From contig JANXZU010000087.1 in NCBI GenBank assembly GCA_025355345.1, forward strand, positions 1 to 57,077: a stretch of DNA of 57,077 nucleotides, read 5' to 3'. The notes under the pieces are model-generated. The model ran no database searches. It worked only from the letters and a program-made list of their open reading frames with translations, and was not told the DNA's origin. How positions within the stretch are numbered: the first letter of the stretch is position 1; the number at the start of each line of letters is the position of its first letter. Positions 42,441 through 50,377 of the stretch are shown here, in pieces. This DNA comes from Syntrophaceae bacterium (GTDB taxonomy: Bacteria > Desulfobacterota > Syntrophia > Syntrophales > Smithellaceae). Made by a program: the position numbers and the translations under genes.

Positions 42441-42911
42441 TCAAGTGAAAATAATCTGCCCGCCTGCGGCAAGCCCATAGAAATCGCCTACGGTTATGAT
42501 GCTTTGAACCTCGTCCATAAAATCCTCTTTTTTGAGACCGAACATATCTACACTGGCTTTGCAGGCATACAGTTTCCCTCCCGCGGCGCTGATCATTTCG
42601 ATAAATTCGTCGATGGGGGGAATGTCAAGTTTGTCCATTTGTTTCTTCATCATCATGGTGGCCATAGCGGACATGCCGGGTATTGCGCCGATAATTGTCG
42701 GAATACCCATTGCCGGGTTGCCCACCGTGGCAACCTTGATCTTTTTCACTTTCTTCTTTGTGATTGCATCCATACCGAAGAAGGTAAAAAAGAGGTTTAC
42801 CGCTATCCCTTCCATGCGGGCGCCGTTGGCCATGATCAGGGCGGGATAGATGCCCTCGAGTGAACCTTTGGAACAAATAATTGATACTTTTTTAATCTTT
42901 TCGTCAGCCAT
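42441..42911 (-). CDS. DsrE2-type sulfur-relay protein
   Basis: 156 residues of the DsrE/F superfamily, DsrE2 group. KKVSIICSKGSLEGIYPALI starts the fold with a likely active Cys near residue 13. MANGARMEGIAVNLFFTFFG and KVATVGNPAMGIPTIIGAIPG hold a hydrophobic stretch that may contact the membrane. GGKLYACKASVDMFGL carries the conserved Cys of DsrE proteins. DsrE2 passes persulfide sulfur between carriers such as TusA, rhodanese and TusE/DsrC in the cytoplasm. It is preceded by AAGAAGGAGG and lies 17 bp after the TusE-like gene, so a single transcript is likely. Confidence 0.9.
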   Translation of the reverse strand: MADEKIKKVSIICSKGSLEGIYPALIMANGARMEGIAVNLFFTFFGMDAITKKKVKKIKVATVGNPAMGIPTIIGAIPGMSAMATMMMKKQMDKLDIPPIDEFIEMISAAGGKLYACKASVDMFGLKKEDFMDEVQSIITVGDFYGLAAGGQIIFT

Positions 42912-42928
42912 TATATCCTCCTTCTTAA

Positions 42929-43243
42929 TTATACGCAGCTGGTGGGTTTGGACAATCCTGCAATGCGGGCGGCTTTTTTGAGCGGCCCTTCCGGAAATAG
43001 TTCATACAAATCCTTGGTGGGAATACCGCCGGTCTTATTAATCCTCCGCATGGAGGCAAGTACACCGGTTTCGGCAAAATCCTTTTTCAAAAAGTCTATT
43101 ACTTTCCAGTGCGCATCCGTCATGCTAATGCCTTCTTCAGCAGCGATAGCCTGTGCCACCTCCCGTGTCCACTGGGACGGATCGGTAAGATACCCTTCTT
43201 CTGTTAAACTAACTGTTTTTCCTGCAATCTCTTTTGTAGCCAT
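42929..43243 (-). CDS. tusE: TusE/DsrC-family sulfur carrier
   Basis: 104 residues of TusE/DsrC type: VSLTEEGYLTDPSQWTREVA, MTDAHWKVIDFLKKDF and a C-terminal arm ending GLSKPTSCV. The penultimate Cys is the sulfur-binding CysA. Eleven residues upstream, where dissimilatory DsrC has CysB, there is Ala. It is therefore a single-Cys TusE-like carrier and probably cannot form the DsrC trisulfide. It sits between an SQR-like flavoprotein and DsrE2, suggesting it receives sulfur from DsrE2 or delivers to it. AAAAGGAGGTC precedes the ATG. Confidence 0.92.
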   Translation of the reverse strand: MATKEIAGKTVSLTEEGYLTDPSQWTREVAQAIAAEEGISMTDAHWKVIDFLKKDFAETGVLASMRRINKTGGIPTKDLYELFPEGPLKKAARIAGLSKPTSCV

Positions 43244-43299
43244 ATGACCTCCTTTTTGAAGATCGGTTTCCCGATATAATATGTTTTTTATATGAAGCC

Positions 43300-44535
43300 T
43301 TACGCCTCGAAAATAATCTTACCTGCCCTGCCCATCTTTGCGGATATTCCGGGTATGGGGATGCCCTTAAGCAGGATGTTCCAGTAGACGAATTTCATCG
43401 ACAGCTTGCCTATGTGGTTGAGACGAGTTTCTCTAAGCAAACTAAATGGACCGAAAAATGGCAGCGGGTAAGTACCTTCCACTGGATCGAGTTCATAATT
43501 AAAATCAATAAGAAAGGCTTTGCCGTAACCGGATTCTATAAAACAGTTGGAATGTCCGTCAAAGCTTTCTTTGAGCTCTTTGCCCTGGATATAGTTTAGG
43601 ATGTTCCCCATCAGAATTTCTGATTGGAAATGTACAACCGAACCGGCCTTGGAGCTGGGCAGATTAGTTGCATCACCTAAAGCAAAGATGTTGTCTTTAG
43701 CCTTCGCTTGCAGGGTGTGTTTGTCTGTCGGCACATAGTTAAGGTCGTCACCCAAACCGGAACGGGCCATAAGCTCATCGCCCATGTTGGTCGGTGTGGT
43801 GATCAGCAGGTCATATTCCACAGTGCGTTTGTCATAACTGACAAGCTTACCTTGCTCGACACGCTCGGTACCAAAATCCACAACCATGTTGATACCTCTT
43901 TCTTGGAGCAGGTGCCCCATAACCTTGGCGGTAGCTGGCTTGCTGAATGCTCCCGCTAGAGGCGTGACGAAATCTATTTGCACATCTTTGCGTATCCTTT
44001 TTTTTGTGAAATACCAATCGGTCAGAAAAGCTATTTCCAAAGGAGCTACCGGGCATTTGATGGGCATTTCAGCAACATGGATCGCTACTTTGCCGCCCCG
44101 GAAATCAGGTATTATTTTACTCAGGGCATCGGCGCCATCAGCGGTATAGATATCAAAAATGTCCTTCCGCCAGCCATTCTCTACCATGCCTTGTGTCTCT
44201 TCAGGATGAATATTGTTGCCGGTAGCGATGATCAGGAGGTCATAGGCAATCTCGCGGCCATCCTTGAGTTTGATCTTGTTCTGCTCAGCAATAATTTGTT
44301 CGACTTCGGCCAATAGATATTCGACTCCTGCCGGTATATACTTCGCACCTTTCCGGATCACATCCTTTTTTGTATATATTCCAAACGGGATGAAGAGATA
44401 CCCTGGCTGGTAATAATGATTTTCATCCTTATCTAGAATTGTAATAGCCCATTCCTTGTGGTTCAGCTTGCGCGACAGATGGACTGCCATCATTGTTCCT
44501 GCCGTCCCGGCCCCAATGATCAGAATCTTTTTCAT
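43300..44535 (-). CDS. SQR-like FAD-dependent pyridine nucleotide-disulfide oxidoreductase
   Basis: 411 residues from the second of two adjacent ATGs (44535), 7 bases after AGGAG. ILIIGAGTAGTMMAVHLSRK is the N-terminal FAD motif, DENHYYQPGYLFIPFG resembles sulfide:quinone oxidoreductase, LLIIATGNNIHPEETQG and FALGDATNLPSSKAGSVVH are the second FAD region. Near the C terminus hydrophobic segments (WNILLKGIPIPG) could touch the membrane. Cys residues lie in PIKCPVAPLE and HSNCFIE; the three-Cys pattern of classical SQR is not complete. It probably oxidises sulfide or persulfide, passing electrons to quinone, and feeds TusE/DsrE2. Confidence 0.87.
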   Translation of the reverse strand: MKKILIIGAGTAGTMMAVHLSRKLNHKEWAITILDKDENHYYQPGYLFIPFGIYTKKDVIRKGAKYIPAGVEYLLAEVEQIIAEQNKIKLKDGREIAYDLLIIATGNNIHPEETQGMVENGWRKDIFDIYTADGADALSKIIPDFRGGKVAIHVAEMPIKCPVAPLEIAFLTDWYFTKKRIRKDVQIDFVTPLAGAFSKPATAKVMGHLLQERGINMVVDFGTERVEQGKLVSYDKRTVEYDLLITTPTNMGDELMARSGLGDDLNYVPTDKHTLQAKAKDNIFALGDATNLPSSKAGSVVHFQSEILMGNILNYIQGKELKESFDGHSNCFIESGYGKAFLIDFNYELDPVEGTYPLPFFGPFSLLRETRLNHIGKLSMKFVYWNILLKGIPIPGISAKMGRAGKIIFEA

Positions 44536-44679
44536 CATCAATCTCCTATTTTACTAACTTCGAATAACCTCTGTCGGTGGCTTTGGTATTGTATACAAGC
44601 CACTGAGAACAACTCTTTGATTTATTCTCCTGCACTTAAAGCCCAAAAAGCAGAAGGTATAAATATTTACATGTCTGAG

Positions 44680-44711
44680 GTTGACGCGGCAGTCTATGCT
44701 GCCGCGTCAAC
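44680..44711. terminator. Strong hairpin between porin and SQR-like genes
   Basis: A 13-bp perfect stem (GTTGACGCGGCAG with CTGCCGCGTCAAC) with a TCTATG loop lies 8 bp after the FadL-type stop codon. No T run follows, so it may be an inefficient terminator or a 3'-end stabiliser. Confidence 0.55.
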
Positions 44712-44718
44712 TGAAATC

Positions 44719-45924
44719 TTAGAAAGTATAAGTCAGCCCTGCATCTATTGAATACTGTGACATTTGTGTTTCATATGAGACAATGTTTTGTTCAGCTACA
44801 TTAGAGCCGGTAATTTTTACCGGTGGTGAATACATACCACCAATATTAAATGTGAACTGCTTGGTGAAATTAATGCCAATACCTGCGGTAAAGTGATGCT
44901 CAGAAACAGCCGGAAAAGCTATATTTTCAAAGGCGCGATCGCTATTAAGAGGCATTTTACCATAGTTATAACCTGCCCGCAAGCTCACGATCGGATGAAC
45001 TGCGTACTGAATACCAACTTTATAAACAAACTGGTCGCTCCAATCCATATTCCATGGCATGGTTGAAGCTGCTCTGGTTTTGTATTCCGGCAGATTTTGC
45101 CCGTTTGTTTCCGACCACCGGATCCATTGAACATCAAAACCAATTACCAAATCCCTGATCGGCTTTATGCCTAAGCCTATGGTTGCTGTCTGGGGCTGAT
45201 TAAATTGTATTTTTTCTGTGCCAGCAGCAGTGTTAAAAGAAAAATCCTGGAAATAGCTTTTTGTCTCATATGCCAATCCAATCTGGATCATTTCGATTGG
45301 CTTTACCAAGATTCCAACCGTTGCCCCATAACCAAAAGACGATGCCCCCATATGAGGCTGCTGAGTGGAACCTCCGGCATTATATTCCATAGTTGCATAC
45401 ATGATGTTGGCGACAGCTCCGACAGATATCATATCTGTAATTTTGTATGAAAGTCCTGGTGCAAAACGCATCTGCGAATACGATGTATAAGTGACACCGC
45501 TGTAAAGATTTGATGCATAATCTACACCCATACCGGCCACACCATATGCACCTATGCCAAATCTAAGTTTTTCCCCCAAGGGTATAATTAATCCAAAGGC
45601 AGGGACAGGGGATCCTCCACGATCAGAACTAATATTAGCCCCGTCATTTGCAACCACTCCTTGGCCGGCGCCAACTGCCTTATATTCAACAGCAGGCTTG
45701 AAATAGGATGCACCAAAATCTATCCGCCCCGTGAGAAAACTCATTCCGGCCGGATTGGTGAGTATCGATGCTGAATCCAGTGGGACACCCACACTTACTC
45801 CGCCCATGGAGTCCTGCACAGGACCGAATCCGATCATCCGCATACCGTTAGTGGCGTGGGCATTGGTTGTAATAAATAATGCCACAACGATCCCTAAAAA
45901 TAAAAATACAATATTTTTTTTCAT
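44719..45924 (-). CDS. FadL/OmpP1-family outer membrane transport protein
   Basis: 401 residues with a signal peptide (cleavage after NAHA) and the FadL N-terminal signature: TNGMRMIGFGPVQDSMGGVS, then ASILTNPAGMSFL. The rest is amphipathic beta strands with aromatic ends, finishing SIDAGLTYTF with a terminal Phe as in outer-membrane beta-barrels. FadL channels take up hydrophobic molecules such as long-chain fatty acids or aromatics. Length matches the family. AAGGAG lies before the ATG. It is upstream of the sulfur cluster on the same strand; whether it carries a hydrophobic sulfur compound or lies there by chance cannot be told. Confidence 0.93.
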   Translation of the reverse strand: MKKNIVFLFLGIVVALFITTNAHATNGMRMIGFGPVQDSMGGVSVGVPLDSASILTNPAGMSFLTGRIDFGASYFKPAVEYKAVGAGQGVVANDGANISSDRGGSPVPAFGLIIPLGEKLRFGIGAYGVAGMGVDYASNLYSGVTYTSYSQMRFAPGLSYKITDMISVGAVANIMYATMEYNAGGSTQQPHMGASSFGYGATVGILVKPIEMIQIGLAYETKSYFQDFSFNTAAGTEKIQFNQPQTATIGLGIKPIRDLVIGFDVQWIRWSETNGQNLPEYKTRAASTMPWNMDWSDQFVYKVGIQYAVHPIVSLRAGYNYGKMPLNSDRAFENIAFPAVSEHHFTAGIGINFTKQFTFNIGGMYSPPVKITGSNVAEQNIVSYETQMSQYSIDAGLTYTF

Positions 45925-46159
45925 AATCTCTCCTTATATTTCCGGTTAATTGAATTATCTTTCTTCTGTTGCCTAGTTAATCGAAAAAATAATGTTATAC
46001 CTCCTTTCGCCTATATTTTTCAGTTATTTAAAATTCATCAATTGATAAATGGGCATAACATTAGTGATTTTCAAAATCCAATTTAGTACGGAAACAAAAC
46101 AATTATGAGCTATAAAAACATTATTTTTTAATTTAAGAGATCCTTACAAATATAGTGTT

Positions 46160-46498
46160 TCAAAGTTTCTTATTTGAGGCTTTAACCAGCCTGGAAACAA
46201 CTTTTTCTTTTTCCTGAAGCTGTTCTACCAAAACCTCTCTCATCAAGCTGCAAGCCTGAATAATTTTAGGATTAGCGATCCGAAACAATAACTGAACACC
46301 CTCGCGCCTCGCCACAATGACGCCTTTCGACTTTAAGACATTCATATGTTGAGTCATGGTCACTTTGCTTAGGCCCGTCATTTGCATTAATTCTCTGTTT
46401 GTCATTTCCTTGTCTTTCAGCAAATTAATGATTTCCAAACGCTTATCATTGGCAAATACTTTACAAATATCAGCCTGAAGTTTAAGAATACTTTCCAT
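46160..46498 (-). CDS. ArsR-family regulator, possible thiol or metal sensor
   Basis: 112 residues, single winged-helix: VFANDKRLEIINLLKDKEMT, then LMQMTGLSKVTMTQHMNVLK (recognition helix) and IVARREGVQLLFRIANPK (wing). Cys12 in the first helix and Cys83 in the last helix are the only cysteines. ArsR proteins with two Cys sense persulfides (SqrR/BigR type) or metals; the pair here is spaced differently from SqrR. It is the likely regulator of the porin-SQR-TusE-DsrE2 genes. A 46-bp palindrome overlapping its promoter lies about 70 bp upstream, suggesting autorepression. AGGAGG lies close before the start. Confidence 0.9.
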   Translation of the reverse strand: MESILKLQADICKVFANDKRLEIINLLKDKEMTNRELMQMTGLSKVTMTQHMNVLKSKGVIVARREGVQLLFRIANPKIIQACSLMREVLVEQLQEKEKVVSRLVKASNKKL

Positions 46499-46564
46499 TT
46501 ATCCTCCTCAAATTATCAACGGCTCAGATGCTATTTCGATTCTCTATTTTTCATTATCACCGTC

Positions 46565-46612
46565 AGTATATATTATGAAGTATATATATTTATATACTTC
46601 ATAATATATACT
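46565..46612. promoter_or_regulatory. Large AT-rich palindrome, ArsR operator candidate
   Basis: The left arm starts AGTATATATTATGAAGTATA and mirrors the right arm over 22 bp with only the central four bases partly unpaired. Each arm contains ATATTATGAAGTATAT. ArsR operators are AT-rich dyads of this kind, though this one is long enough for two dimers. No second copy was seen upstream of the porin gene. Confidence 0.7.
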
Positions 46613-46626
46613 TTCGCTCTTGTCAA
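46598..46626 (-). promoter_or_regulatory. Candidate promoter of the ArsR gene
   Basis: TTGACA (46621-46626 on the minus strand), a 17-bp spacer, and TATGAA (46598-46603). The -10 box lies inside the palindrome, so a bound repressor would block the polymerase. Confidence 0.6.
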
Positions 46627-47049
46627 TATAAATGTTTCAGTATTTATAAAATTATTTTCTGGTCGAATAATTTATGTTTTATTGATGAGGTATGCCATTT
46701 TCAAAATAAGATTGTGCAAAGAAAGATATTGTATGTAAAGTGAGTTATAATCGCAAAAGATAAGGTACAGTATCGGTGTTTGTCATCTGGGATTATTTGT
46801 GTTTATTATGGATTGAAGTCCTGCATTTTCATCGAGATTGACAACTGCTGAATAGCAGGAAGATATACGTAACATAATATGATTTTATTATTGATGTTAA
46901 TTCATTAGATGTTCTTTAAGTTTTCAGATTTTAATTCTTTCGTCAAACATTGTCTGGCTTGCCAACTCTTCGTTGCATGATCACCTGCGCCAAGACAGGA
47001 AAAGGCCGGACGATCGAACGCTTGCCCTGCATCGGTATCTAGACACGGC
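46627..47049. other. Intergenic region, nothing recognised
   Basis: An AT-rich stretch with no coding frame of note, no hairpin terminator and no recognised repeat. It separates the ArsR gene from the GGDEF gene end. Confidence 0.5.
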
Positions 47050-48462
47050 CTATGTCTCTGAGACATTCCGGTTTCGCCCACCCTCCTTGGCCTTATAGAG
47101 GTACTGGTCAGCTCGGTGCATGAAATCCTCCAGCGTTTCGCCCCGCCGAAAAACAGCGATACCGCCGCTTATCGTCACCCTGATATGGCCTTCATCCAGT
47201 TCAATTTCCATTTTTTCAACGGCCTTCCTCACCCGCTCGGCCAACATTGTGGCCGTGGCGACGGGGGCAGGGAGAAAGACGACAAACTCCTCGCCGCCGA
47301 AACGGATCGGGATGTCCGTTTCCCTGCTCTGCTTAAGAACGACCGTGGCGACCTGGCTGAGAACCAAGTCACCATGCTTGTGGCCGTATGTATCGTTCAC
47401 CTGTTTAAAGTGGTCGATGTCGAAGATCACCATGGAGACAGCAGCAACTTCGCCAGATTCATGCGAAGCGAGCAGGGACGCCACCGAATCCTTCATGAAA
47501 AGTCTGGTATAGAGCCCGGTAAGCGGGTCGCGTATGGCGCTCTCGTACACAGCCTGACTCTGCAACTGGATCACGGCGGCCTTCTCACGCTCCTTCGCGG
47601 CGTTCATAATGTCTCTTTCGGCTTTGACTATCTCGGTGCGATCCTCCAGAATAATCAGCATCTGATCTATGACATTGTCATTGATAATCGGATGATAGGA
47701 GATCTTGAACCAGCGCCCCTCTTTTTTATCTGGCTTCGGATTGTAAAAAATCTCGTGTGGGAAGGTCTTTTCCAGTTCCGGGAATTCGATTGCCGAACAC
47801 CCCATGCAGTTCAGCAAGGCATTGACGCCGTTACGCGAATCAGCGTCCATGCATTCCAGTGCCGGATTGAATAGAACATCTTCTATCAGGCGGTCAGCAA
47901 TTTTTCCGCAATCAAGCATCGTCTCGAGGTAGCTTGAATACGAAGAGCCAATCCTCCCCATCCTGTTCGCGGTGAATATCCCGAGCGGTATGCTGGTAAA
48001 CACCTCCATCAGGCGCTTTTCGGTTTCCCGTATTTCGGTCATGTCGTTGCCGTAAACGGTTATTAATTGCCCTTCACCACGGCTCCTGACATTGTGGCGC
48101 GTGATAATCCAGTGAAACGGCCTGTCTTCGCCGTCAGCATCGCAACCAACCGTCACCCCAAGCTCAAACCTGACAACATCACACATAAGCCCATCTGTTG
48201 TAAGCCTTTTAATGTTGTGCTCAAATATCTCCCAGCTCTTCTGTCTGAAGAATGAGGCAAAAGGCCTCCGGAATATCCTCTCGGAATCCGTGTCAAACAG
48301 AGAGATAAACTCTCGATTTGCCCGCAGTATCTCATGATTGGCGTTAAGGATAAGGAATATCCCGGGAAACTGGTCGATGACCATTTCCGTATTGGCATTC
48401 GCCTCTTCAAACATCATCAGCATCTTGTGCGACGCCTGCAGGTCAAGGTTACTGTTTCTCAT
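47050..48462 (-). CDS. PAS-domain diguanylate cyclase
   Basis: 470 residues, no membrane helices. Residues about 25-145 form a PAS domain (MVIDQFPGIFLILNANHEIL, RANREFISLF, then ITVYGNDMTEIRETEKRLME). A second PAS-like module spans about 150-275 (SIPLGIFTANRMGRIGSSYS, ILEDRTEIVKAERDIM). A short helix leads to the GGDEF domain at about 310-465: RDPLTGLYTRLFMKDS, VIFDIDHFKQVNDTYGHKHG and the active loop RFGGEEFVVFLP, with an RxxD inhibitory site (RETD) five residues before the loop. It synthesises c-di-GMP. It overlaps the upstream CheX-like gene by 4 bp (ATGA), so their products probably work together. Confidence 0.93.
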   Translation of the reverse strand: MRNSNLDLQASHKMLMMFEEANANTEMVIDQFPGIFLILNANHEILRANREFISLFDTDSERIFRRPFASFFRQKSWEIFEHNIKRLTTDGLMCDVVRFELGVTVGCDADGEDRPFHWIITRHNVRSRGEGQLITVYGNDMTEIRETEKRLMEVFTSIPLGIFTANRMGRIGSSYSSYLETMLDCGKIADRLIEDVLFNPALECMDADSRNGVNALLNCMGCSAIEFPELEKTFPHEIFYNPKPDKKEGRWFKISYHPIINDNVIDQMLIILEDRTEIVKAERDIMNAAKEREKAAVIQLQSQAVYESAIRDPLTGLYTRLFMKDSVASLLASHESGEVAAVSMVIFDIDHFKQVNDTYGHKHGDLVLSQVATVVLKQSRETDIPIRFGGEEFVVFLPAPVATATMLAERVRKAVEKMEIELDEGHIRVTISGGIAVFRRGETLEDFMHRADQYLYKAKEGGRNRNVSET

Positions 48463-49082
48463 AAGAATTCGATAGCCCCTTCAATATTCGCATCATCCAC
48501 TATCTCGTAGTCAATAAGGCATTCCAGCGACCTGTCATCGATGATTTCAAAAAGTGCGCTGCAGACAAACTCGCTGCCGTTGACCCTCATCCTCCAGAAA
48601 TCGCTATGGATGATAGAGGAAGACGCCATGTCATCGTAATTGGTAAAGACCTCATTAAACCCCCGGGTACAGAGCGGCAAGCCAATGCCCATATCGATAT
48701 TGACCACTCCAAACAGAGACACCATATTGCCGGCCACCAGATTGCAATACTCCTTTACAAAATCGAAAACCTCCCTTTCTGAAACATTGCGCGCGACAGT
48801 GCCGCCATCCCCCCGGAAAACAATTTTCTTGGCCGCATCGGTGTTGAAGTGCGTCTTAAAGGTAACCCTGATCAGATCGCCGGAAATCAGGATAAAAGCC
48901 ATATTGTTGGCCAGTATCCTGCCGGGAACAAAATCGGCTTCAAGCTCGCACACCTCGATTTCCTGGCAATCGACAAGCTTCCTCAAACGGGTGTCGGTTG
49001 CATGGCGAATTAGGCCGGACAGGATTTTCTTGATGTCCGCAAGCCTGTTCGAATTATTATTTCCGGTTATTGTAACGTCCAT
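48459..49082 (-). CDS. CheX-like (CheC/CheX-type phosphatase domain) protein
   Basis: 207 residues, soluble. The sequence FVKEYCNLVAGNM (Glu111 and Asn114) matches the E-x2-N phosphatase motif of CheC/CheX, which dephosphorylates CheY-type receivers. IGLPLCTRGFNEVF and the beta-rich C terminus (SEFVCSALFEIID) also fit the CheX fold. The N-terminal 60 residues look helical and extra to the family. It is coupled to a PAS-GGDEF gene by an ATGA overlap, without a receiver gene nearby. Whether it acts on a distant response regulator or serves as a sensor for the cyclase is open. The ribosome site is weak. Confidence 0.7.
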   Translation of the reverse strand: MDVTITGNNNSNRLADIKKILSGLIRHATDTRLRKLVDCQEIEVCELEADFVPGRILANNMAFILISGDLIRVTFKTHFNTDAAKKIVFRGDGGTVARNVSEREVFDFVKEYCNLVAGNMVSLFGVVNIDMGIGLPLCTRGFNEVFTNYDDMASSSIIHSDFWRMRVNGSEFVCSALFEIIDDRSLECLIDYEIVDDANIEGAIEFL

Positions 49083-49264
49083 AGGGTATGCTGCTTGTTA
49101 TTTTTGATAAGAACTTGCTTTCATTAGAATTGAGAATAGGGTATCCACACTTGCATGTCAAGGAAATATTAACACAAAATGTAGTCCTCAATGCCACCCC
49201 CAATTATTTTTGTTCGTTGAATGATCAGATCCGCTAATGCGTGACAAGGCCAGAAGATCCCTCT

Positions 49265-50143
49265 TCACAACCCGCGCATATTATCCGGGCGAATTAAACG
49301 CTCGTCCCTGCTTTTGAGAACGTCATCGACCGTTTTGATCATCTTTTCTTTATCCTTTTGGAGGGTGCCGGTGATAGGCAGATAATTGGAGGCGTGAGTA
49401 CCGACAAATTTCAGGTTATCGGCTGTAATGTTCTCAAATATTTGCTTCATTTCTTCGATGGTTTCAAAGGGATCTAATAATTCAAACTCACCTTTTTGCA
49501 CTTGCTTGTATAAAACAGTGCCGGGCACAGGCGTAACGGTGAGCGCTGCCAGGTATTGCGGTTTCATTTCATTGCAGATTTTTGCCGTGGCCAGGGCATG
49601 CTTTCTTGATGCCTCTCCTCTGCCCGCAAGTCCCAGTAAAACCATTGCCGACAGATTAATATCCGCTGCGACAAGATTCCGTCCTGCTTGCAGCATTTGC
49701 TCATAACCAACCCCTTTTTTTACTTTTTTTAGAAGGTCGTCATCACCCGTTTCCACACCGATATAGGCCTTGGTAAAACCCGCAGCCCTGAGCGCTTTGA
49801 GTTCTTCCATCGATTTGGACAAGGTGCTCTGAGGCCCGACATAACTTCCCACATGGCGCAGTGATGGAAATGTTGAATAAAGCTTTTTAACAATTGCCAG
49901 AAGCGTATCTGTTTCCAGGACAATGGCATCACCATCGCAGAGAAATACTTTTTCCAGATCGCCATAGGAATCTTTGGCCATGGCTATATCTTCCATAATT
50001 TCTGGAATTTGCCGTACCCGATACTTTTTGTCTTTATACATGCCGCAGAAAGTACACTGATTATTGGAACAGCCTATAGTACACTGAAGAAGGTAGCTGT
50101 TGGCTTCACTAAATGGACGGAATATGTTTCCTTCGTATCGCAA
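49265..50143 (-). CDS. Radical SAM protein (B12-independent, Cx3Cx4Cx2C cluster)
   Basis: 292 residues from a TTG at 50143, 8 bases after AAGGAG. The iron-sulfur site is in LLQCTIGCSNNQCTFCGMYK; cysteines at about 21, 25, 30 and 33 offer Cx4Cx2C as the cluster triad. The TIM-barrel part continues with LEKVFLCDGDAIVLETDTLL, FTKAYIGVETGDDDLLKKVK and MVLLGLAGRGEASRKHALAT. It ends LKSRDERLIRPDNMRGL. This resembles a widespread anaerobe family of unassigned substrate. It is monocistronic: a Family C repeat lies just upstream. Confidence 0.9.
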   Translation of the reverse strand: MRYEGNIFRPFSEANSYLLQCTIGCSNNQCTFCGMYKDKKYRVRQIPEIMEDIAMAKDSYGDLEKVFLCDGDAIVLETDTLLAIVKKLYSTFPSLRHVGSYVGPQSTLSKSMEELKALRAAGFTKAYIGVETGDDDLLKKVKKGVGYEQMLQAGRNLVAADINLSAMVLLGLAGRGEASRKHALATAKICNEMKPQYLAALTVTPVPGTVLYKQVQKGEFELLDPFETIEEMKQIFENITADNLKFVGTHASNYLPITGTLQKDKEKMIKTVDDVLKSRDERLIRPDNMRGL

Positions 50144-50179
50144 TTATATTTCTCCTTATAGTAAATATTAATGATTATT

Positions 50180-50375
50180 AATACCATTCGATTTCAAAGG
50201 ATAACGAGGCGGTAGTGAAACTCAAATCCCAAAAACACAGTGATTGGGGATTTGCTAGTTGAACTATCCTGCTTAAGCAGTGGAAAGGAGGAGGCACCGG
50301 AGGCGTATATTTTCATACGCTGAGGAAGCCGACGACGATGCCAACAAAGTTAGCCCACGAAAGCGAATGGTATTA
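50180..50375. repeat. Family C palindrome, copy C3, with a Family B element inserted (B4)
   Basis: The ends ATACCATTCGATTTC (50181) and GAAAGCGAATGGTATT (ending 50374) and the interior AGGAGGAGGCACCGGAGGCG, GTAT/ATAC dyad, GAGGAAGCCGACGACGATGCC match copy C2. Between GAGGCGGTA and GTGGAAAGGAGG there is about 65 extra bp. Read on the minus strand this holds GGATAGTTCAACTAG, a CAAATCCC/GGGATTTG stem and GAGTTTCAC, the Family B plan. Confidence 0.75.
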
Positions 50376-50377
50376 GC

